From Shewanella khirikhana (GTDB lineage: Bacteria; Pseudomonadota; Gammaproteobacteria; Enterobacterales; Shewanellaceae): 64,000 nucleotides of DNA. Below are positions 41,648 through 51,698 of this stretch, piece after piece; position 1 is the stretch's first letter; each line of letters opens with the position of its first letter. The notes beneath the pieces are model-generated. The model worked only from the letters and a program-made list of their open reading frames with translations. It was not told the DNA's origin and did not search any database. The stretch covers positions 2,356,001 to 2,420,000 of the forward strand of contig NZ_CP020373.1 in assembly GCF_003957745.1 (NCBI RefSeq), in the 5' to 3' direction. Position numbers and translations under genes: made by a program.

Positions 41648-42760
41648 ATGAACAGAGTGAATCGCCAACCATGGATTAAGGCCTTGCCGCTCCTTTTGGG
41701 GCTGGGCCTGATTGGCGCCTGTCAGGACAAGGATGCCGTCCCGCTCGACAGCAAGCACCTGCCTACCGTCATCACCGAATCCTTAAGCCAAAGCCAGGGC
41801 TACAGCCGCCAACTGGAATTCAGTGGCACAGTGCGGGCCGCCAACACCACCGGGGTAGGTTTTGAGCTTGCCGGTAAACTCAGCAGCCTGCTGGCCGACA
41901 GCGGCAACCAGGTCAACAAGGGCCAGCTGCTTGCCACCCTGGACACCAGTTTGCTGGTTGCCGAGCAGCGTGAACTGGAGGCGGCACTGGCGCAAAACAG
42001 TGCCGATCTCAATCTGGCCCGCTCTACCTTAAAGCGCAGTCAGGAGCTGAAAAAACAAGGCTATGCCTCAGTGCAGCAACTGGATGAATTACAAGGCAAG
42101 CTTGGCAGTCTAGAAGGTGCGCGCGAGCGCCTCAATGCCAGCCTTTATGCCAACAGTCTCAAGCAGGAAAAATCACGGCTGCTGGCGCCCTTCGATGGCA
42201 GCATCAGTCAGCGCAGCTTTAACCTCGGCGAAGTGGTTCCCTTGGGGCAGCCGGTGTTCACCCTGGTAGAAAACAGCGCGCCCCAGGGCCATGTTGGGGT
42301 GCCGGCGGATGTTGCCCGCAGCCTGAGTCAAGGCCAGTGGGTTGAGCTTCGCACCGGCAGCCGTCACCTCAGGGCACAGATTGAAGGCATCAGCCCTGCC
42401 ATCAATCCGGTGACCCGCACCGTGGAAATTCGCCTCTCCATGCCAGCCGACAGCCAGGTGCTGAACGGCGAAATCATTTACCTAAGCCATCGCCAGCAAG
42501 TGGATAAGCCCGGCTTCTGGGTGCCTGTGTCTGCGCTCACCGACGGCCTGCGCGGCCTGTGGAACCTCTATGTGGTGGTTGGGCAAGGCCAGGGCGAATT
42601 TGTCATTGAGCGGCGCGATGTGGAGATCCTCTACACCGACAAAGACAGGGCCTTCCTCACCGGGGCGCTCGCCGAGGGCGATCAGATTGTCACCCAGGGG
42701 CTGCATAAACTCGTGGTCGGTGAACAGGTTCGCCCTTCCACTCAGGTCGCGACGAGGTAA
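41648..42760 (+). CDS. RND efflux periplasmic adaptor (membrane fusion protein)
   Basis: 370 aa lipoprotein (LLLGLGLIGAC lipobox). Barrel-sandwich and hairpin regions typical of the HlyD/AcrA family: FSGTVRAANTTGVGFELAGK, DSGNQVNKGQLLATLDTSLL, coiled-coil hairpin EQRELEAALAQNSADLNLAR, RLLAPFDGSISQRSFNLGEV. Bridges the inner-membrane pump and an outer-membrane channel. Four nt before the pump gene, same operon. Confidence 0.94.
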   Translation: MNRVNRQPWIKALPLLLGLGLIGACQDKDAVPLDSKHLPTVITESLSQSQGYSRQLEFSGTVRAANTTGVGFELAGKLSSLLADSGNQVNKGQLLATLDTSLLVAEQRELEAALAQNSADLNLARSTLKRSQELKKQGYASVQQLDELQGKLGSLEGARERLNASLYANSLKQEKSRLLAPFDGSISQRSFNLGEVVPLGQPVFTLVENSAPQGHVGVPADVARSLSQGQWVELRTGSRHLRAQIEGISPAINPVTRTVEIRLSMPADSQVLNGEIIYLSHRQQVDKPGFWVPVSALTDGLRGLWNLYVVVGQGQGEFVIERRDVEILYTDKDRAFLTGALAEGDQIVTQGLHKLVVGEQVRPSTQVATR

Positions 42761-42763
42761 GCC

Positions 42764-45700
42764 ATGGTCAAGGCATTTGTTGAAAACGGCCGTCTGGCGG
42801 CGCTTTTTATCGCCCTGCTTATCGTTGCCGGTCTCGGAGCGCTGTCGGCCCTGCCCCGCATGGAAGACCCCCATATCACCAACAGATATGCATCGGTAAT
42901 AACCCACTACCCGGGCGCCTCCGCCGAGCGGGTTGAGGCGCTGGTTACTGAAGTGCTGGAAAATCAGCTGCGCCGCCTTGAGGAGCTCAAGCTTATCCAG
43001 TCCACCTCGCGGCCGGGCATTTCGGTTATCCAGCTGGAGCTGAAAGATGAAATCGACCTGACCGACCCCGTCTGGTCCCGCGCCCGGGATCTGATGGCCG
43101 ATGCGCGCCAGTCGCTGCCGGATGGGGTCATATCCCCCACCCTGGATGACCAGATTGGTTACGCCAATACCGTTATTTTGGGACTGGCCTGGCGCGGTGG
43201 TGGCGAGCCCAGGGTCGATATCCTAGGCCGTTACGCCAAGGAGCTGCAAAGCCGCTTGCGGCTGTTGCCGGGTACCGACTTTGCCCGCCTGTACGGTGCG
43301 CCGACAGAGGAAATTCTGGTTGAACTTGATGGCAATAAAATCAATCAGCTGGATCTCACGCCCGGCGCCATCGCCCGTATTCTTGCCGCCGCCGACAGTA
43401 AAATCTCCGCCGGTGAAATCCACAACGCCCATTTCCGGGCGTTGGTGGAAGTGTCAGGCGAGCTTGATTCGCAAACCCGTATCCGTCAGGTGCCACTGAA
43501 AATTGATGGCACCGGGCAGATCATCCGCCTTGGCGATGTGGCCAATGTCTCGCGCCAATACAAAACGCCCCCCGACAGTGTGGCGCTGCTTGCCGGTGAA
43601 CGGGGGCTGATGGTCAGCGCCCGTATGCTCAACAACACCCGGGTCGATAAGTGGCTGGCACAGGTGCGTACCACAGTAGCCGAGCTTGAATCCGGAATGC
43701 CCGGCAATATTGAGGTGCAATGGCTGTTCGAGCAGGAAAGCTATACCAGCAGCCGTCTTGGCGAACTGGCCATTAACCTGTTGCAGGGTTTTGTGCTGAT
43801 CCTGCTGGTGCTGATGCTGACCCTGGGCACCCGCAACGCATTGGTCGTGGCGCTGTCGCTGCCGCTGACGGCCCTGTTCACCCTGGCCTGTATGCGCGCA
43901 GTAGGGTTGCCAATCCACCAGATGTCGGTGACCGGACTGGTGGTGGCGCTCGGGATCATGGTGGATAACGCCATCGTGATTGTGGATGCGATTTCCCAGC
44001 GCCGACAGGCGGGCCAAAGCCGCCTCGAAGCCGTCTCCAACACCCTGAAACACCTGTGGTTGCCGCTGGCAGGCTCCACCCTTACCACCATACTCGCCTT
44101 CGCCCCGATTGTGCTGATGCCGGGCGCTGCCGGTGAATTTGTTGGCGGTATCGCGATTTCGGTGATGTTTGCCCTGGTGGGCTCATACCTTATTTCCCAC
44201 ACCCTGATAGCCGGGCTTGCCGGACGTTTCAGCCCGGCCACCGAAGGCCACGACTGGCGCGCCCACGGGGTGCGGATGCCAAGGCTTGCGGCCGCTTACG
44301 AGGCATTGCTCAGCAAACTGCTGCATACCCCTATCAGAAGTGCGCTGCTGATTGGTCTGTTGCCGCTGCTCGGCTTTATGGCCGCCGGCCGCATGACCGA
44401 ACAGTTCTTTCCACCTTCGGATAGGGACATGTTCCAAATCGAAGTGTATATGGCGTCCCAGGTCAGTCTTGAGCGCAGTCAGGCCACCGTGGCCGCCATG
44501 GACAGGCAGCTTGAACAAACCGATGGCATAGAGCGCATCGACTGGGTGGTGGGTGGCAATATCCCCTCGTTTTACTACAACATTACCCAGCGCCAGCAAG
44601 GGGCGGCCAACTACGCCCAGGCGATGGTGAAGGTAAAGGATTTCGAGACCGCAAACGAGCTTATCCCCCGGCTGCAGCGCAAGCTGGATCTGGACTTCCC
44701 CGAGGCCCAGGTGCTGGTACGCAAACTCGAACAGGGCCCGCCCTTCAACGCCCCGGTCGAACTGCTGATTTACGGCCCGTCCCTTGAGGAGCTTAAACGC
44801 CTGGGTGACGAGGTGCGCTCGATTCTGGTGCGCCACAGCGATGTTATCCATACCCGCTCCACCTTGAGTCCAGGAGCGCCCAAGGTAAAACTGGCGGTGG
44901 ATGAAGACGCCTCCATGATGAGCGGCCTGTCGCTGAGTGATATTGCCAATCAGGTGCAAATGGCCACCACAGGTCGCAGCGGCGGCAGTATCCTCGAGCA
45001 GACCGAATCGCTGCCGGTACGGGTACGTCTGGATGACAGCATGCGTGAACAGCAAGGCCGTCTGGGCGCCATTGAGCTTGTGTCCCAGTCCGGGCGCGGC
45101 ATTCCGCTCTCAGCCCTGTCAGAGGCGCAAATCAGCGTCAGCCGCGGCGCCATCCCAAGACGTAACGGCCAGCGGGTGAATACCGTCGAGGCCTATATCC
45201 AAACTGGGGTGCTGCCAGCCAAGGTACTCAGGGAAGTGCAGCAGCAGGTGGATGCCCTGGCGCTGCCCCCAGGCTACCGTATCGAGGTGGGCGGCGAGAG
45301 CGCCAAGCGCAACGAGGCTGTGGGTAATCTGCTGTCGTCGGTGGCATTGGTGATGACACTGCTGCTGGCCACAGTGGTGCTGAGCTTCAACTCATTCCGT
45401 CTCACCGGCATCATATTGCTGAGCGCCGCACAGTCGGCAGGCCTTGGGCTGCTTGCGGTATATCTCTTTGATTATCCGTTTGGATTTACGGTCATCATAG
45501 GTTTGCTTGGTTTGATGGGCCTTGCCATCAACGCCGCCATTGTGATCCTGGCCGAACTTGAAGATGTGCCCGAGAAACGCGGAATGAGCCTGGAGACGCT
45601 GGTGAAAACAGTGGCCAGCTGTACCCGCCATATCACCTCCACCACCATTACCACTGTGGGCGGCTTTTTACCGCTTATCATTGCCGGAGGTGGGTTTTGG

Positions 45701-45832
45701 CCCCCCTTCGCGGTGGCGATTGCGGGGGGCACGGCATTAACGACCATGTTGTCGCTGTTGTGGGTGCCTGTGATGTATCGGTTGCTGATGCAAAAAATGC
45801 CTCAGCCTCAGGGATGTCATCAACCGGCGTGA
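42764..45832 (+). CDS. RND efflux pump, inner-membrane subunit (AcrB/HAE family)
   Basis: 1022 aa proton-driven exporter. First TM helix (LAALFIALLIVAGLGALSAL), PGASAERVEALVTEVLENQL, two large periplasmic loops, and the TM4 motif GIMVDNAIVIVDAI with the proton-relay Asp. Further helices include LVMTLLLATVVLSFNSFRLT and FTVIIGLLGLMGLAINAAIV. No outer-membrane TolC gene is adjacent, so it probably recruits a common channel. The last 13 nt overlap the convergent DUF465 gene. Confidence 0.94.
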   Translation: MVKAFVENGRLAALFIALLIVAGLGALSALPRMEDPHITNRYASVITHYPGASAERVEALVTEVLENQLRRLEELKLIQSTSRPGISVIQLELKDEIDLTDPVWSRARDLMADARQSLPDGVISPTLDDQIGYANTVILGLAWRGGGEPRVDILGRYAKELQSRLRLLPGTDFARLYGAPTEEILVELDGNKINQLDLTPGAIARILAAADSKISAGEIHNAHFRALVEVSGELDSQTRIRQVPLKIDGTGQIIRLGDVANVSRQYKTPPDSVALLAGERGLMVSARMLNNTRVDKWLAQVRTTVAELESGMPGNIEVQWLFEQESYTSSRLGELAINLLQGFVLILLVLMLTLGTRNALVVALSLPLTALFTLACMRAVGLPIHQMSVTGLVVALGIMVDNAIVIVDAISQRRQAGQSRLEAVSNTLKHLWLPLAGSTLTTILAFAPIVLMPGAAGEFVGGIAISVMFALVGSYLISHTLIAGLAGRFSPATEGHDWRAHGVRMPRLAAAYEALLSKLLHTPIRSALLIGLLPLLGFMAAGRMTEQFFPPSDRDMFQIEVYMASQVSLERSQATVAAMDRQLEQTDGIERIDWVVGGNIPSFYYNITQRQQGAANYAQAMVKVKDFETANELIPRLQRKLDLDFPEAQVLVRKLEQGPPFNAPVELLIYGPSLEELKRLGDEVRSILVRHSDVIHTRSTLSPGAPKVKLAVDEDASMMSGLSLSDIANQVQMATTGRSGGSILEQTESLPVRVRLDDSMREQQGRLGAIELVSQSGRGIPLSALSEAQISVSRGAIPRRNGQRVNTVEAYIQTGVLPAKVLREVQQQVDALALPPGYRIEVGGESAKRNEAVGNLLSSVALVMTLLLATVVLSFNSFRLTGIILLSAAQSAGLGLLAVYLFDYPFGFTVIIGLLGLMGLAINAAIVILAELEDVPEKRGMSLETLVKTVASCTRHITSTTITTVGGFLPLIIAGGGFWPPFAVAIAGGTALTTMLSLLWVPVMYRLLMQKMPQPQGCHQPA

Positions 45833-46065
45833 GCTTTGAGTGCGTGGTAGATATGGTCTTTGAGCTCAGCGCGTTCGATTTTCAGCGCTGAAAAATGTTC
45901 GTCCGTGGTGGGCACCTTGTTGACCTCCAATCCGCGGATCTTATGGTCCAGTTCATGATAGCGTCTGGCCTTGGCACTGAAGTCGCTGTCATTGGCCTTG
46001 AGGCTTTGGATAAGATCGCTGTACTGCGGAAACTCGTTGGAAAGCAGGTGGTTTTCTCCCAGCAT
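45820..46065 (-). CDS. YdcH/DUF465 small coiled-coil protein
   Basis: 81 aa. Typical DUF465: NEFPQYSDLIQSLKANDSDF, ARRYHELDHKIRGLE, and the conserved ALKIERAELKDHIYHAL. GGAGG precedes the ATG at 46065. Function of the family is unknown; some members are linked to stress or cell-shape phenotypes. Overlaps the RND pump gene 3' ends by 13 nt, tail to tail. Confidence 0.9.
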   Translation of the reverse strand: MLGENHLLSNEFPQYSDLIQSLKANDSDFSAKARRYHELDHKIRGLEVNKVPTTDEHFSALKIERAELKDHIYHALKAHAG

Positions 46066-46097
46066 GTTAACCTCCGTGAGACTTGAATGGATAAGAA

Positions 46098-46126
46098 GGC
46101 AGCCCCATATGGGCTGCCCGCTTTTT
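46098..46126 (+). terminator. Terminator, plus strand
   Basis: GGCAGCCC / GGGCTGCC stem followed by CGCTTTTT. The plus-strand orientation means it could stop transcripts from the efflux operon that run antisense through the DUF465 gene. Confidence 0.6.
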
Positions 46127-46171
46127 GTACAACCTATTCAACATAATCCCGGCCACCGGGTTGCGCAAATG

Positions 46172-46193
46172 AAAAAGGCGCCCGAGGGCGCCC
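46172..46193 (-). terminator. Terminator after the TonB-dependent receptor gene
   Basis: Seven-bp stem GGCGCCC / GGGCGCC with a tight loop, followed on the minus strand by TTTTTC. Confidence 0.85.
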
Positions 46194-46220
46194 TGTCACA
46201 AAGTTCAGCCTTACGTCGAA

Positions 46221-48911
46221 TCAGAACGACTGACGGAAGGATGCCCAGTAGATACGGCCACGGATATCGTATAGATTGCCGTTGTAAGTACCGTCGTAGG
46301 CAAACACGGGATCTTCGTCGGTCAGGTTGGTCACACCCACAGTCACACTGTTGTTCCACGGCATGTTGTAGGTGTAGCTCAGGTTATGGGTCCACAGGCT
46401 GTCGAGCTCATACAGCTCTTCGCTGCCGTCGATGTAGTCCCAGCTTTGCTGAGTACCAACAAAGTTACCGTAATAGTTCACCGAGTGATCGCCGAAGCTG
46501 TAATCCAGAGTCAGGTTGAGACGGTCTTCCGGCACGCCTTCACGGCCAGCCAGGTTGTCACCGAGGATCTGCACACCGGCATCGGCATAGGTGGTTTTGT
46601 ACTTGAAGTAGTGCGACCAGCCCAGCCCCAGTTTGAAGTCACCGAAGTCGGTGGCGAATCTGGCATCCGCCTTCACATCCAAACCTTCTCGCTCAGACAG
46701 ACCCAGGTTCAGTTTCTGGCTGAATACATAGTCGATACGGCCATTGCCCTGCTGGGAAATAGAGGTGCCGGCGTACACACTGGACACATCGGGACGTGGC
46801 ACGCCCAAGGCGTCTGCCGCCTGCCACAGTTTGGCCTGGGTGCGGACAATTTCACTGGCCGACAGCTCTTCAATCAGGTTGGTGGTTTCCAATTGCCAGT
46901 AGTCGGCGGAGAAGCTGACATCGTCGGTAATATTCCACACCACACCAAAGTTCAGTGACTCAGACTCTTCAGCTTCCAAATCTACGTTGCCGCCAGTGCG
47001 GGTTGGCGCATAGTCGCGGCGACCGCAGGAGTCGATGTCTTCGCCATTGCTGTAACAGTTGAGGTAGTTAGTGATATTGCCATAGCCCTCAGAGGTGCCC
47101 TGATACAGATCCGACAGGGTTGGCGCCCGGAAGCCCGTGCCCCAGGAGGAGCGCAGCAACAGAGCATCCATTGGCTTGTAACGCACAGAAACCTGCGGGT
47201 TAAAGGTGCCGCCAAAGTCGGAGTAGTCATCGTAACGACCGGCCAGGTTCAGCTCGAGGCTGTCAAATATCGGCAGCACCCATTCGGCGTACAGCGCTTT
47301 GACATCACGCTCGCCATGACCGCCGCTGCCGCCGTTGCCACCAACAATGTGGCCGGCTTCCGCCAGTGCATCCACCTTGGAGTCCAGGCTTTCTTCACGG
47401 TAAGAGCCGCCCACGTACATGGCCGACATGCCACCCGGCAAATCAAACAGGTCAACAGACACACCACCGGAAATATCCAGATAGGTAGCGGTCATGCGCT
47501 TATCGTAGTTGGCAGTCGCACCACCTGGCATCGGCGAGTTGGGGTCGCGGGGATCCCAGCCCACAAAGCTGTTGCTGGCCGCATCCCAGTGACCCACCAG
47601 ATCTGTGGTGGCACCTTTGAGCTGATAGCCGGTACCCCAGGTAAAGTTGGCGTACTTGTTGTAGTTCACCGCCAGATCCCAGGCAATGCTTTCATGGCTG
47701 CCGTTCAGGGCCAGCATGTAGTCATAGATGTTGTCGTGGTGCTCGGCCAGGCGGTCACCGGCGGTATCGAAACGGAAGTTCATACCGGCATCGGGGTCGG
47801 CAACCAGCTCCACCAACTGCAGCCCATCGGCGGTGGTGTAAGCAGGCAAGCCCTGAGGAATGGAAATCCACGAAGGCACAGGCGCTGAGATATCCAGGGT
47901 CTCGTTGGCGGCCCAGTAAGCACGGGCAGTAAGCTGAATATCAGCGGTCAAATCGTAGCTGTAGTGCAGCAGCGTATTGTCGCGGCGTGCATCTACGCTG
48001 GTCGCAGCGGCCTTGGTGTAGTCGAAGGCGCACAGGGTGTCGCCCGGGTAGTCAGAATCATCCAGCACACCCAAAAACTTGTCGCCATACACATCGGCGC
48101 AGCTTCTGTCGGCATTGGCAAAGGGGGCAGAATATACCCAGCCACCGGCGCCGCCCTGGGTCAGGGTACGACCGGTTGGACTGATGTTGACCCAGTCCTG
48201 ATAGTCATTGGGGTTGCCGCCTTCTTTGAGGAACGGCTGGGTGTACCAGCGCTCGGACTGCATGATGGGCGCCACTTCGTAGTGCTCGAAGGTAAAGACC
48301 AGATGGCCCTTGTCTGAACTCAGGCCGCCGGTGAAAGACAAGTTGGATGACTCACCGCCGTCCTGCTCGGGACGATCCATACGGCCATCTAACTGAATAC
48401 CCTCAAAATCTTTCTTAAGGATAATGTTCACTACCCCGGCAATGGCGTCGGTGCCATAAATCGCTGAGGCGCCGTCGGTCAGAATTTCAATGCGCTCCAC
48501 CGCTGCCATTGGAATGGTGTTGATGTTGGCGGCGCCGCCATCCATCACAGGTGACTTGGCCATCCGCTTGCCATCGAGCAAGGTCAGGGTGTGAAACGCC
48601 GAGGCGCCCTTCAGCTGTACCGTGGCCTGTGAGCCCCAGCCGTTGTTGGAGCCGCCGCCCCAGGAACCAAAGGCGTTGAGGTTAGAGCTTCTGAGGGCAT
48701 CACCCACGGTGGCAAAACCTGATTTGGCCAGCTCTTCTGCGGTAATGGTGGTAATGGGGGTGGCACCCTCCATATCGATGCGCTTGAGGTTGGAGCCGGT
48801 GACGGCAATGCGCTCCACCTTGTTCTCATCCAGGGCCTCTTCTGCGGCCGCGATAAAGGTTGGCGCCCCGAAAATCAGCGCCAAACTCAGTGCCAGTTTG
48901 CTTTGTTTCAC
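46221..48911 (-). CDS. TonB-dependent outer-membrane receptor
   Basis: 896 aa. Signal peptide (MKQSKLALSLALIFGAPTFIAAA), a TonB-box-like segment, plug domain (SGFATVGDALRSSNLNAFGS, VERIEILTDGASAIYGTDAI, AGVVNIILKKDFEGIQLDGR) and a 22-strand barrel with PQVSVRYKPMDALLLRSSWG, GFRAPTLSDLYQG and a terminal Phe (ASFRQSF). The plug with the short SSWGGG...GW insertion is close to receptors for complex organic substrates; no iron-uptake neighbours are present. Substrate unknown. Own terminator. Confidence 0.93.
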   Translation of the reverse strand: MKQSKLALSLALIFGAPTFIAAAEEALDENKVERIAVTGSNLKRIDMEGATPITTITAEELAKSGFATVGDALRSSNLNAFGSWGGGSNNGWGSQATVQLKGASAFHTLTLLDGKRMAKSPVMDGGAANINTIPMAAVERIEILTDGASAIYGTDAIAGVVNIILKKDFEGIQLDGRMDRPEQDGGESSNLSFTGGLSSDKGHLVFTFEHYEVAPIMQSERWYTQPFLKEGGNPNDYQDWVNISPTGRTLTQGGAGGWVYSAPFANADRSCADVYGDKFLGVLDDSDYPGDTLCAFDYTKAAATSVDARRDNTLLHYSYDLTADIQLTARAYWAANETLDISAPVPSWISIPQGLPAYTTADGLQLVELVADPDAGMNFRFDTAGDRLAEHHDNIYDYMLALNGSHESIAWDLAVNYNKYANFTWGTGYQLKGATTDLVGHWDAASNSFVGWDPRDPNSPMPGGATANYDKRMTATYLDISGGVSVDLFDLPGGMSAMYVGGSYREESLDSKVDALAEAGHIVGGNGGSGGHGERDVKALYAEWVLPIFDSLELNLAGRYDDYSDFGGTFNPQVSVRYKPMDALLLRSSWGTGFRAPTLSDLYQGTSEGYGNITNYLNCYSNGEDIDSCGRRDYAPTRTGGNVDLEAEESESLNFGVVWNITDDVSFSADYWQLETTNLIEELSASEIVRTQAKLWQAADALGVPRPDVSSVYAGTSISQQGNGRIDYVFSQKLNLGLSEREGLDVKADARFATDFGDFKLGLGWSHYFKYKTTYADAGVQILGDNLAGREGVPEDRLNLTLDYSFGDHSVNYYGNFVGTQQSWDYIDGSEELYELDSLWTHNLSYTYNMPWNNSVTVGVTNLTDEDPVFAYDGTYNGNLYDIRGRIYWASFRQSF

Positions 48912-49111
48912 GTTTTCTCTCCCTAGTCGTTGTTGTTATGTCCGGCAAGCCGGATACAAAAAGCGCAACTTTTATATCACATACATTATTTTGTATACAA
49001 TATGTTTTATCTTGGTTAATGAAAGAGTGAGCAGAGTTGGACGCTGGTCAATTTTTCGCAACTGGAGCTGGGGTAAATTGGGCTGACCTTACAAGAACTT
49101 AAGGAAAAATA

Positions 49112-51112
49112 ATGAACTATAAAGAATGGCCTCTGGCGAAACAGATAGGGGTTCTTGCGACTGCGCTGACATTTTTGGTGTTCAGTTTGATGGGTTTTAT
49201 CGCCTATCAAAGCGCCTCCAGTGCGCTGCAAACCAAGGGCATGACCGCCATGTCGGCCAAGTCTGATGCGGTCACCGATATGCTGGCATTGCAGTATCAG
49301 AGTCTCGCTGCCCTTGCCCGCCGTAACGCAGACGTACTGCGGGAAATGTATCCGGGCAACTTCCATAAACCGGGCCGCAGCGTCAAAGTGCTGGGCAAGG
49401 ACACCCCGGTGCTGATGCACGAAAAAGAGCAAATCAATGCCACCAAGAGTAAGGTTGACCGCTACGCCAATCTCACCGGCGGCACTGCCACCGTGTTTGT
49501 GCGCGATGGCGACGACTTCCTTCGGATCTCCACCTCATTGAAAAAAGCCGATGGCAGCCGGGCTCTGGGCACCTATCTTGGCAAAAGCCACCCCGCCTAT
49601 CAGGCGCTGATGTCCGGCGGCAGCTACGAAGGCTATGCCAACCTGTTTGGCCGCGACTACATGACCATCTACCGTGCGCTGCGCGATACCAATGGCGACG
49701 TGGTGGCGGTGCTCTATATCGGCTTTGATATCACCGACTCCCTCAAGGAACTGCGTGCCGCCGTTGCCCGCCTCAAGGTGGAAACCACCGGCCACTTTAT
49801 GCTGGTAAACCGCAAAGATGAGCTGATTTTTGCCAGCGGCGCCGAGGTCGGCAGCCCCCTGAGCAGTGCCCTGCTCGATGGCCTGTCACCAGCTGAGCTG
49901 CCCACTTCATCAGATGGCCTGGCTTTCACCGACGATCAGGGCAAGTCGCGCTACCTCATCCTTAGGGAAGTGCCCGGCTGGCAGTGGCGTCTGCTGGCCA
50001 CAGTGCCCACTGCTGAGCTGCATGAAGAGAGCATCAGCCTTTTGAAAATCAATGCCCTACTCTCAACTGTCGGCATTCTGGTGATTACCCTGTGTCTGTC
50101 CTGGGTGCTGGTGCGGGCATTGCGGCCCCTGACCGAGCTTAAACAGCAACTCGAAGGGCTTGGCCGGGGTGAGCTGGATCAGCGCTGGCAAACCAGTGCC
50201 GAGCACACCCAAAACGAGGTGCAGCATATCCGCAACAGTGTTGCCACCATGGCGGCAAACCTGAAAGCGCTGATTGAATCCCTTAAGTCATCGGTGTTGA
50301 CCCTGGGTACCATGGCCGAGGAGTCGCGCCATATCGCCCATCAAAATGGCGAAGAAGCCGCCGCTCTGATGCTGCAGACCGACCAGATAGCCACCGCCAT
50401 CGAGGAAATGTCCACCTCTATTCGCGACGTTGCCGAGCACGCCAGCGAAGGCGCCAATCAGAGCCAGCGCGTGGATGAGGCGGCACGGGATGGCCAGCGG
50501 ATGCTCAATGGCATGGTGGCCGATTTAGGCACCCTCAGCGAGCGGCTGGCAAGCAGCCACGTAGCCGTGGAAGAAGTGGCGCGGGAAAGTGAAGCCATCA
50601 GCAAGGTCACCGAGGTGATAAACAACATTGCCGAGCAGACCAATCTGCTGGCGCTGAACGCCGCCATCGAAGCGGCCCGTGCCGGTGAACAGGGCCGGGG
50701 CTTTGCCGTGGTCGCCGATGAGGTGCGTACGCTGGCAAGCCGCACCCAGGCTTCCATTGCCGAAATCGGCCAGACCATCAGTAATCTGCAACACAAGGTG
50801 CGCGCCACCGCGAGCCAAATGGATGAAGCCCATCAGCTGGGGCAATCCTGTGCCAGCCAGGGCACCACCACAGGCCAGGAACTCGAGGGCATCACCCGCC
50901 GCATCGGCGATATGGCTACAGTGTCGGCCAGCATCGCCAGCGCCACCCATCAGCAAAGCACTGTGGCCGAGGACATCACCCACAACCTGCACCTGATAAG
51001 CGACCTTGCCCGGGAAGGTGAAACCCGTGCCAGCGAAACCGTGATGAGTGCCGACAAGCTGGGCAGTCTGGCGCTGGAGCTGAAAAAGCAGGTCGAGGTA
51101 TTCAGAACCTAA
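49112..51112 (+). CDS. Methyl-accepting chemotaxis protein with Cache domain
   Basis: 666 aa. TM1 (about residues 10-32, IGVLATALTFLVFSLMGFIA), an extracytoplasmic Cache_3/Cache_2-type sensor (residues about 40-300; GGTATVFVRDGDDFLRISTS, YRALRDTNGDVVAVLYIGFD), TM2 (ALLSTVGILVITLCLSWVLV), HAMP, and the signalling hairpin with TNLLALNAAIEAARAGEQGR and GFAVVADEVRTLASRTQASI. AAGGA precedes the ATG. Ligand unknown. Confidence 0.95.
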   Translation: MNYKEWPLAKQIGVLATALTFLVFSLMGFIAYQSASSALQTKGMTAMSAKSDAVTDMLALQYQSLAALARRNADVLREMYPGNFHKPGRSVKVLGKDTPVLMHEKEQINATKSKVDRYANLTGGTATVFVRDGDDFLRISTSLKKADGSRALGTYLGKSHPAYQALMSGGSYEGYANLFGRDYMTIYRALRDTNGDVVAVLYIGFDITDSLKELRAAVARLKVETTGHFMLVNRKDELIFASGAEVGSPLSSALLDGLSPAELPTSSDGLAFTDDQGKSRYLILREVPGWQWRLLATVPTAELHEESISLLKINALLSTVGILVITLCLSWVLVRALRPLTELKQQLEGLGRGELDQRWQTSAEHTQNEVQHIRNSVATMAANLKALIESLKSSVLTLGTMAEESRHIAHQNGEEAAALMLQTDQIATAIEEMSTSIRDVAEHASEGANQSQRVDEAARDGQRMLNGMVADLGTLSERLASSHVAVEEVARESEAISKVTEVINNIAEQTNLLALNAAIEAARAGEQGRGFAVVADEVRTLASRTQASIAEIGQTISNLQHKVRATASQMDEAHQLGQSCASQGTTTGQELEGITRRIGDMATVSASIASATHQQSTVAEDITHNLHLISDLAREGETRASETVMSADKLGSLALELKKQVEVFRT

Positions 51113-51125
51113 GGGAAAGCCAACC

Positions 51126-51156
51126 AAAAGGCCGCCGGTGGGCGGCCTTTTCTTTC
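51126..51156. terminator. Bidirectional terminator after the chemoreceptor gene
   Basis: AAAGGCCGCC / GGCGGCCTTTT stem with a GGTG loop and A/T runs on both sides. Confidence 0.88.
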
Positions 51157-51199
51157 CCCAAAGAGCCCAGGGCCCCATCAGACCACCAACGAGTGGCTA

Positions 51200-51478
51200 T
51201 CATGGATTGTGCTCAGCATCATGGGCTAAGGCCGCGTCCCACAGCAGTGCCAGCTCCCCTCTTCTCTCCCGCTTTACCTGCTGCCAGTGACACCCCTGCT
51301 GCGCCCCTTCCAGGGCATAAAGCAGGTTCAGGCTCACAGGCATACCGGCGCGCCTAAGACGCAGCATCACTTGGATACTGCCGATGGCAGCTACTTGCTC
51401 AAGCTCTGTAATACCAATCTGTGCCAGCCAGAGGGCGGACTTTGGGCCAAGGTTTGCGGCATCTTTTATGGCGGTCAT
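51200..51478 (-). CDS. TfoX C-terminal-domain (Sxy-like) protein
   Basis: 92 aa from the ATG at 51478 (MTAIKDAANLGPKSALWLAQ). The pattern LGPKSALWLAQIGITELEQV, SIQVMLRLRRAG and LNLLYALEGAQQGCHW is the TfoX_C domain found at the end of competence regulators of the Sxy/TfoX type and also as a stand-alone helix-hairpin protein. Here only this domain is present, so it is not a full TfoX. The longer frame upstream to 51628 runs through the cyd terminator and is not used. Confidence 0.85.
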   Translation of the reverse strand: MTAIKDAANLGPKSALWLAQIGITELEQVAAIGSIQVMLRLRRAGMPVSLNLLYALEGAQQGCHWQQVKRERRGELALLWDAALAHDAEHNP

Positions 51479-51526
51479 AGCGAAAATACCGATGGGAACT
51501 GAAACCACAGGATAACCCCTGGCCAG

Positions 51527-51556
51527 AAAAAACAAACCCCGCACAGGGCGGGGTTT
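51527..51556 (-). terminator. Terminator of the cydABX operon
   Basis: AAACCCCGC / GCGGGGTTT stem with five-base loop and, on the minus strand, a following GTTTTTT. It lies 17 nt after the cydX stop. Confidence 0.88.
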
Positions 51557-51572
51557 GTAAGATGACAGGCGC

Positions 51573-51686
51573 TTATTCGTCGTCTGACTTGCGGTCCATA
51601 TTTTCGGTGTTTTCAAGCCACAGGGCATTGATAATCCCGAAGGAGCAGGCCAAGAGTACGCCCAGAATCCAGGTGAAATACCACAT
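51573..51686 (-). CDS. cydX: CydX, small subunit of cytochrome bd oxidase
   Basis: 37 aa, one transmembrane helix. The sequence MWYFTWILGVLLACSFGIIN, followed by ALWLENTEN and an acidic tail (MDRKSDDE), is a clear CydX/CbdX relative (E. coli CydX starts MWYFAWILG). GGAG is 5 nt before the ATG. It follows cydB by 12 nt and precedes the operon terminator. It is too short for most gene finders. Confidence 0.96.
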   Translation of the reverse strand: MWYFTWILGVLLACSFGIINALWLENTENMDRKSDDE

Positions 51687-51698
51687 AGCGACTCCTTA

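Noticed and set aside
51479..51628. Upstream extension of the TfoX_C gene
   Set aside because: Runs through the cyd operon terminator and part of the cydX region in another frame.
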